Below, piece by piece: positions 63,126-64,000 of a stretch of 64,000 bases of DNA. The stretch is from Bifidobacterium moukalabense DSM 27321 (GTDB lineage: Bacteria > Actinomycetota > Actinomycetes > Actinomycetales > Bifidobacteriaceae). The DNA lies in contig NZ_AZMV01000007.1 in NCBI RefSeq assembly GCF_000522505.1, positions 434,001 through 498,000 of the forward strand, given 5' to 3'. A program made the position numbers and the translations under genes. The notes under the pieces were generated by a model that worked only from the letters and a program-made list of their open reading frames with translations, searched no databases and had not been told where the DNA came from. The stretch's first letter is position 1. Each line of letters begins with the position of its first letter.

Positions 63126-64000
63126 ATGCGTAACTCCATTCTCGTACGCTCCATCGCCGCCGTGTCCGGCATCGTGATGCTGGCTTCCGTCGCGGCCTGC
63201 GGCGACAACGTCGCCACCGATTCCTCCTCGGCCAAGTCCGACACCAAAACCGAGGCCATCTCCGGTAACTTCCAGGGTGCGGGCGCCTCCTCCCAGCAGG
63301 CCGCAGTCGAAGCCTGGATCGCCGGCTTCCAGAGCTCCAACCCGGACGCCAAGGTCGCCTACAACCCGTCCGGTTCCGGCGCCGGTGTCTCCACCTTCCT
63401 GACGGGCGCCACCGCATGGGCCGGTTCCGATGCGGCCCTGAGCGATGACGAGGTCGAGCAGTCCAAGAGCGTATGCGCCTCCGGCACCGCCTTCGATATC
63501 CCGGTCTACATTTCCCCGATCGCCGTCGTGTTCAATCTCAACGGCATCTCCGGCAAGGGCAAGACCCTGAACATGGATGCCGAGACCATCGCCAAGATCT
63601 TCGACGGCAAGATCACCAAGTGGAACGACGACGCCATCAAGCAGCAGAACCCGAAGGTCGACCTGCCTGATCTCGACATCACCGTCGTGCACCGTTCCGA
63701 CAAGTCCGGTACCACCAAGAACTTCCTGAGCTACGTCAAGGACGCCGCCGGCGATGCCTGGAGCTACGAGGTCGGTGAGAACTGGCCGAATGAGGTCGGC
63801 CAGGGCGCCAAGGGCACCTCCGGCGTGATCTCCACCGTGCAGCAGGCCGATGGCACCATCGGCTACGCCGACGCCTCCCAGGCCGGCGATCTCGGCACCG
63901 TGGCGGTGAAGGTCGGCGATGACTACGTGCCATTCTCCGCCGAGGCCGCAGCCAAGGTGGTGGATGCTTCCCCGCTTGACGAATCCGCCGAGGGCGACAA
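63126..64000 (+). CDS. pstS: Phosphate ABC transporter substrate-binding lipoprotein PstS (3' truncated by window edge)
   Basis: The visible 291 codons start at ATG 63126 and stay open to the end of the window. The N-terminus is a lipoprotein signal with a lipobox (LASVAAC), then GNFQGAGASSQQAAVEAWI and YNPSGSGAGVSTFLTGATAW, the phosphate-binding serine/glycine motifs, VYISPIAVVFNLNGI and RSDKSGTTKNFLSYV. PstS captures phosphate for the PstCAB importer. It follows senX3-regX3 and a PHO box, so it is very likely phosphate-starvation induced. The C-terminus and pstCAB lie beyond the window. Confidence 0.95.
   Translation, partial: MRNSILVRSIAAVSGIVMLASVAACGDNVATDSSSAKSDTKTEAISGNFQGAGASSQQAAVEAWIAGFQSSNPDAKVAYNPSGSGAGVSTFLTGATAWAGSDAALSDDEVEQSKSVCASGTAFDIPVYISPIAVVFNLNGISGKGKTLNMDAETIAKIFDGKITKWNDDAIKQQNPKVDLPDLDITVVHRSDKSGTTKNFLSYVKDAAGDAWSYEVGENWPNEVGQGAKGTSGVISTVQQADGTIGYADASQAGDLGTVAVKVGDDYVPFSAEAAAKVVDASPLDESAEGD

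Overview
The window is a gene-dense, GC-rich stretch of an actinobacterial chromosome, almost certainly Bifidobacterium. The main reasons are a single-polypeptide type I fatty acid synthase (about 3,100 residues) next to its phosphopantetheinyl transferase and an acyl-CoA carboxylase pair, a GH13 amylosucrase-type enzyme, a SenX3/RegX3-PstS phosphate module, a LemA/DUF2207 pair, and actinobacterial versions of RNase E, NusG and DivIVA. Amylosucrase has been described in the B. thermophilum group, which is only a weak hint at the species. I saw no insertion sequence, prophage, CRISPR array, toxin-antitoxin pair or defence island. The region is core genome, and the interest lies in regulatory DNA and unusual versions of familiar proteins.

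Layout, part 1 (1-23 kb). The 3' end of pgi, rplS, then lepB-rnhB (overlapping by one base); a 450-bp gap with two matching long inverted repeats upstream of a two-gene MacB/FtsX-type ABC exporter; an AEC-family permease (minus) divergent from dapE; rne with a long low-complexity N-terminus; rplU-rpmA-obgE-proB; an aspartate-type aminotransferase; tRNA-Trp-secE-nusG; rplK-rplA; a PucR-type regulator divergent from a large membrane protein; then the biotin ligase convergent with bioY.

Layout, part 2 (23-39 kb). Divergent from bioY lies the lipid module accC-type (biotin carboxylase plus biotin carrier), accD-type, fas and acpS: biotin import and ligation serve the carboxylase, which makes malonyl-CoA for FAS, whose carrier domain is activated by AcpS. 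It is followed by the amylosucrase-type gene with LacI-like palindromes over its promoter, then tRNA-Gly(TCC) with a near-consensus promoter.

Layout, part 3 (39-64 kb). An orphan membrane protein, rpsO-pnp, lemA-DUF2207, an aldo/keto reductase, a LysE exporter divergent from a MocR regulator with repeated CCAGCCAAA boxes between them, a U32 tRNA-modification-type protein, a PgeF/YfiH protein, ispD, a pyrrolidone-carboxylate-peptidase homologue lacking its catalytic His, a DivIVA-like coiled-coil protein, pepC, two tandem class I DAHP synthases, mtnN, and senX3-regX3-pstS with a typical PHO box before pstS. pstS runs off the end of the window.

General patterns. Most genes have a GGAGG-like ribosome binding site, but five lack one and have a -10-like hexamer 7-8 bases before the ATG, as expected for leaderless mRNAs. 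Several transcription units end in hairpins with T-runs; others have long perfect hairpins without a T-run.
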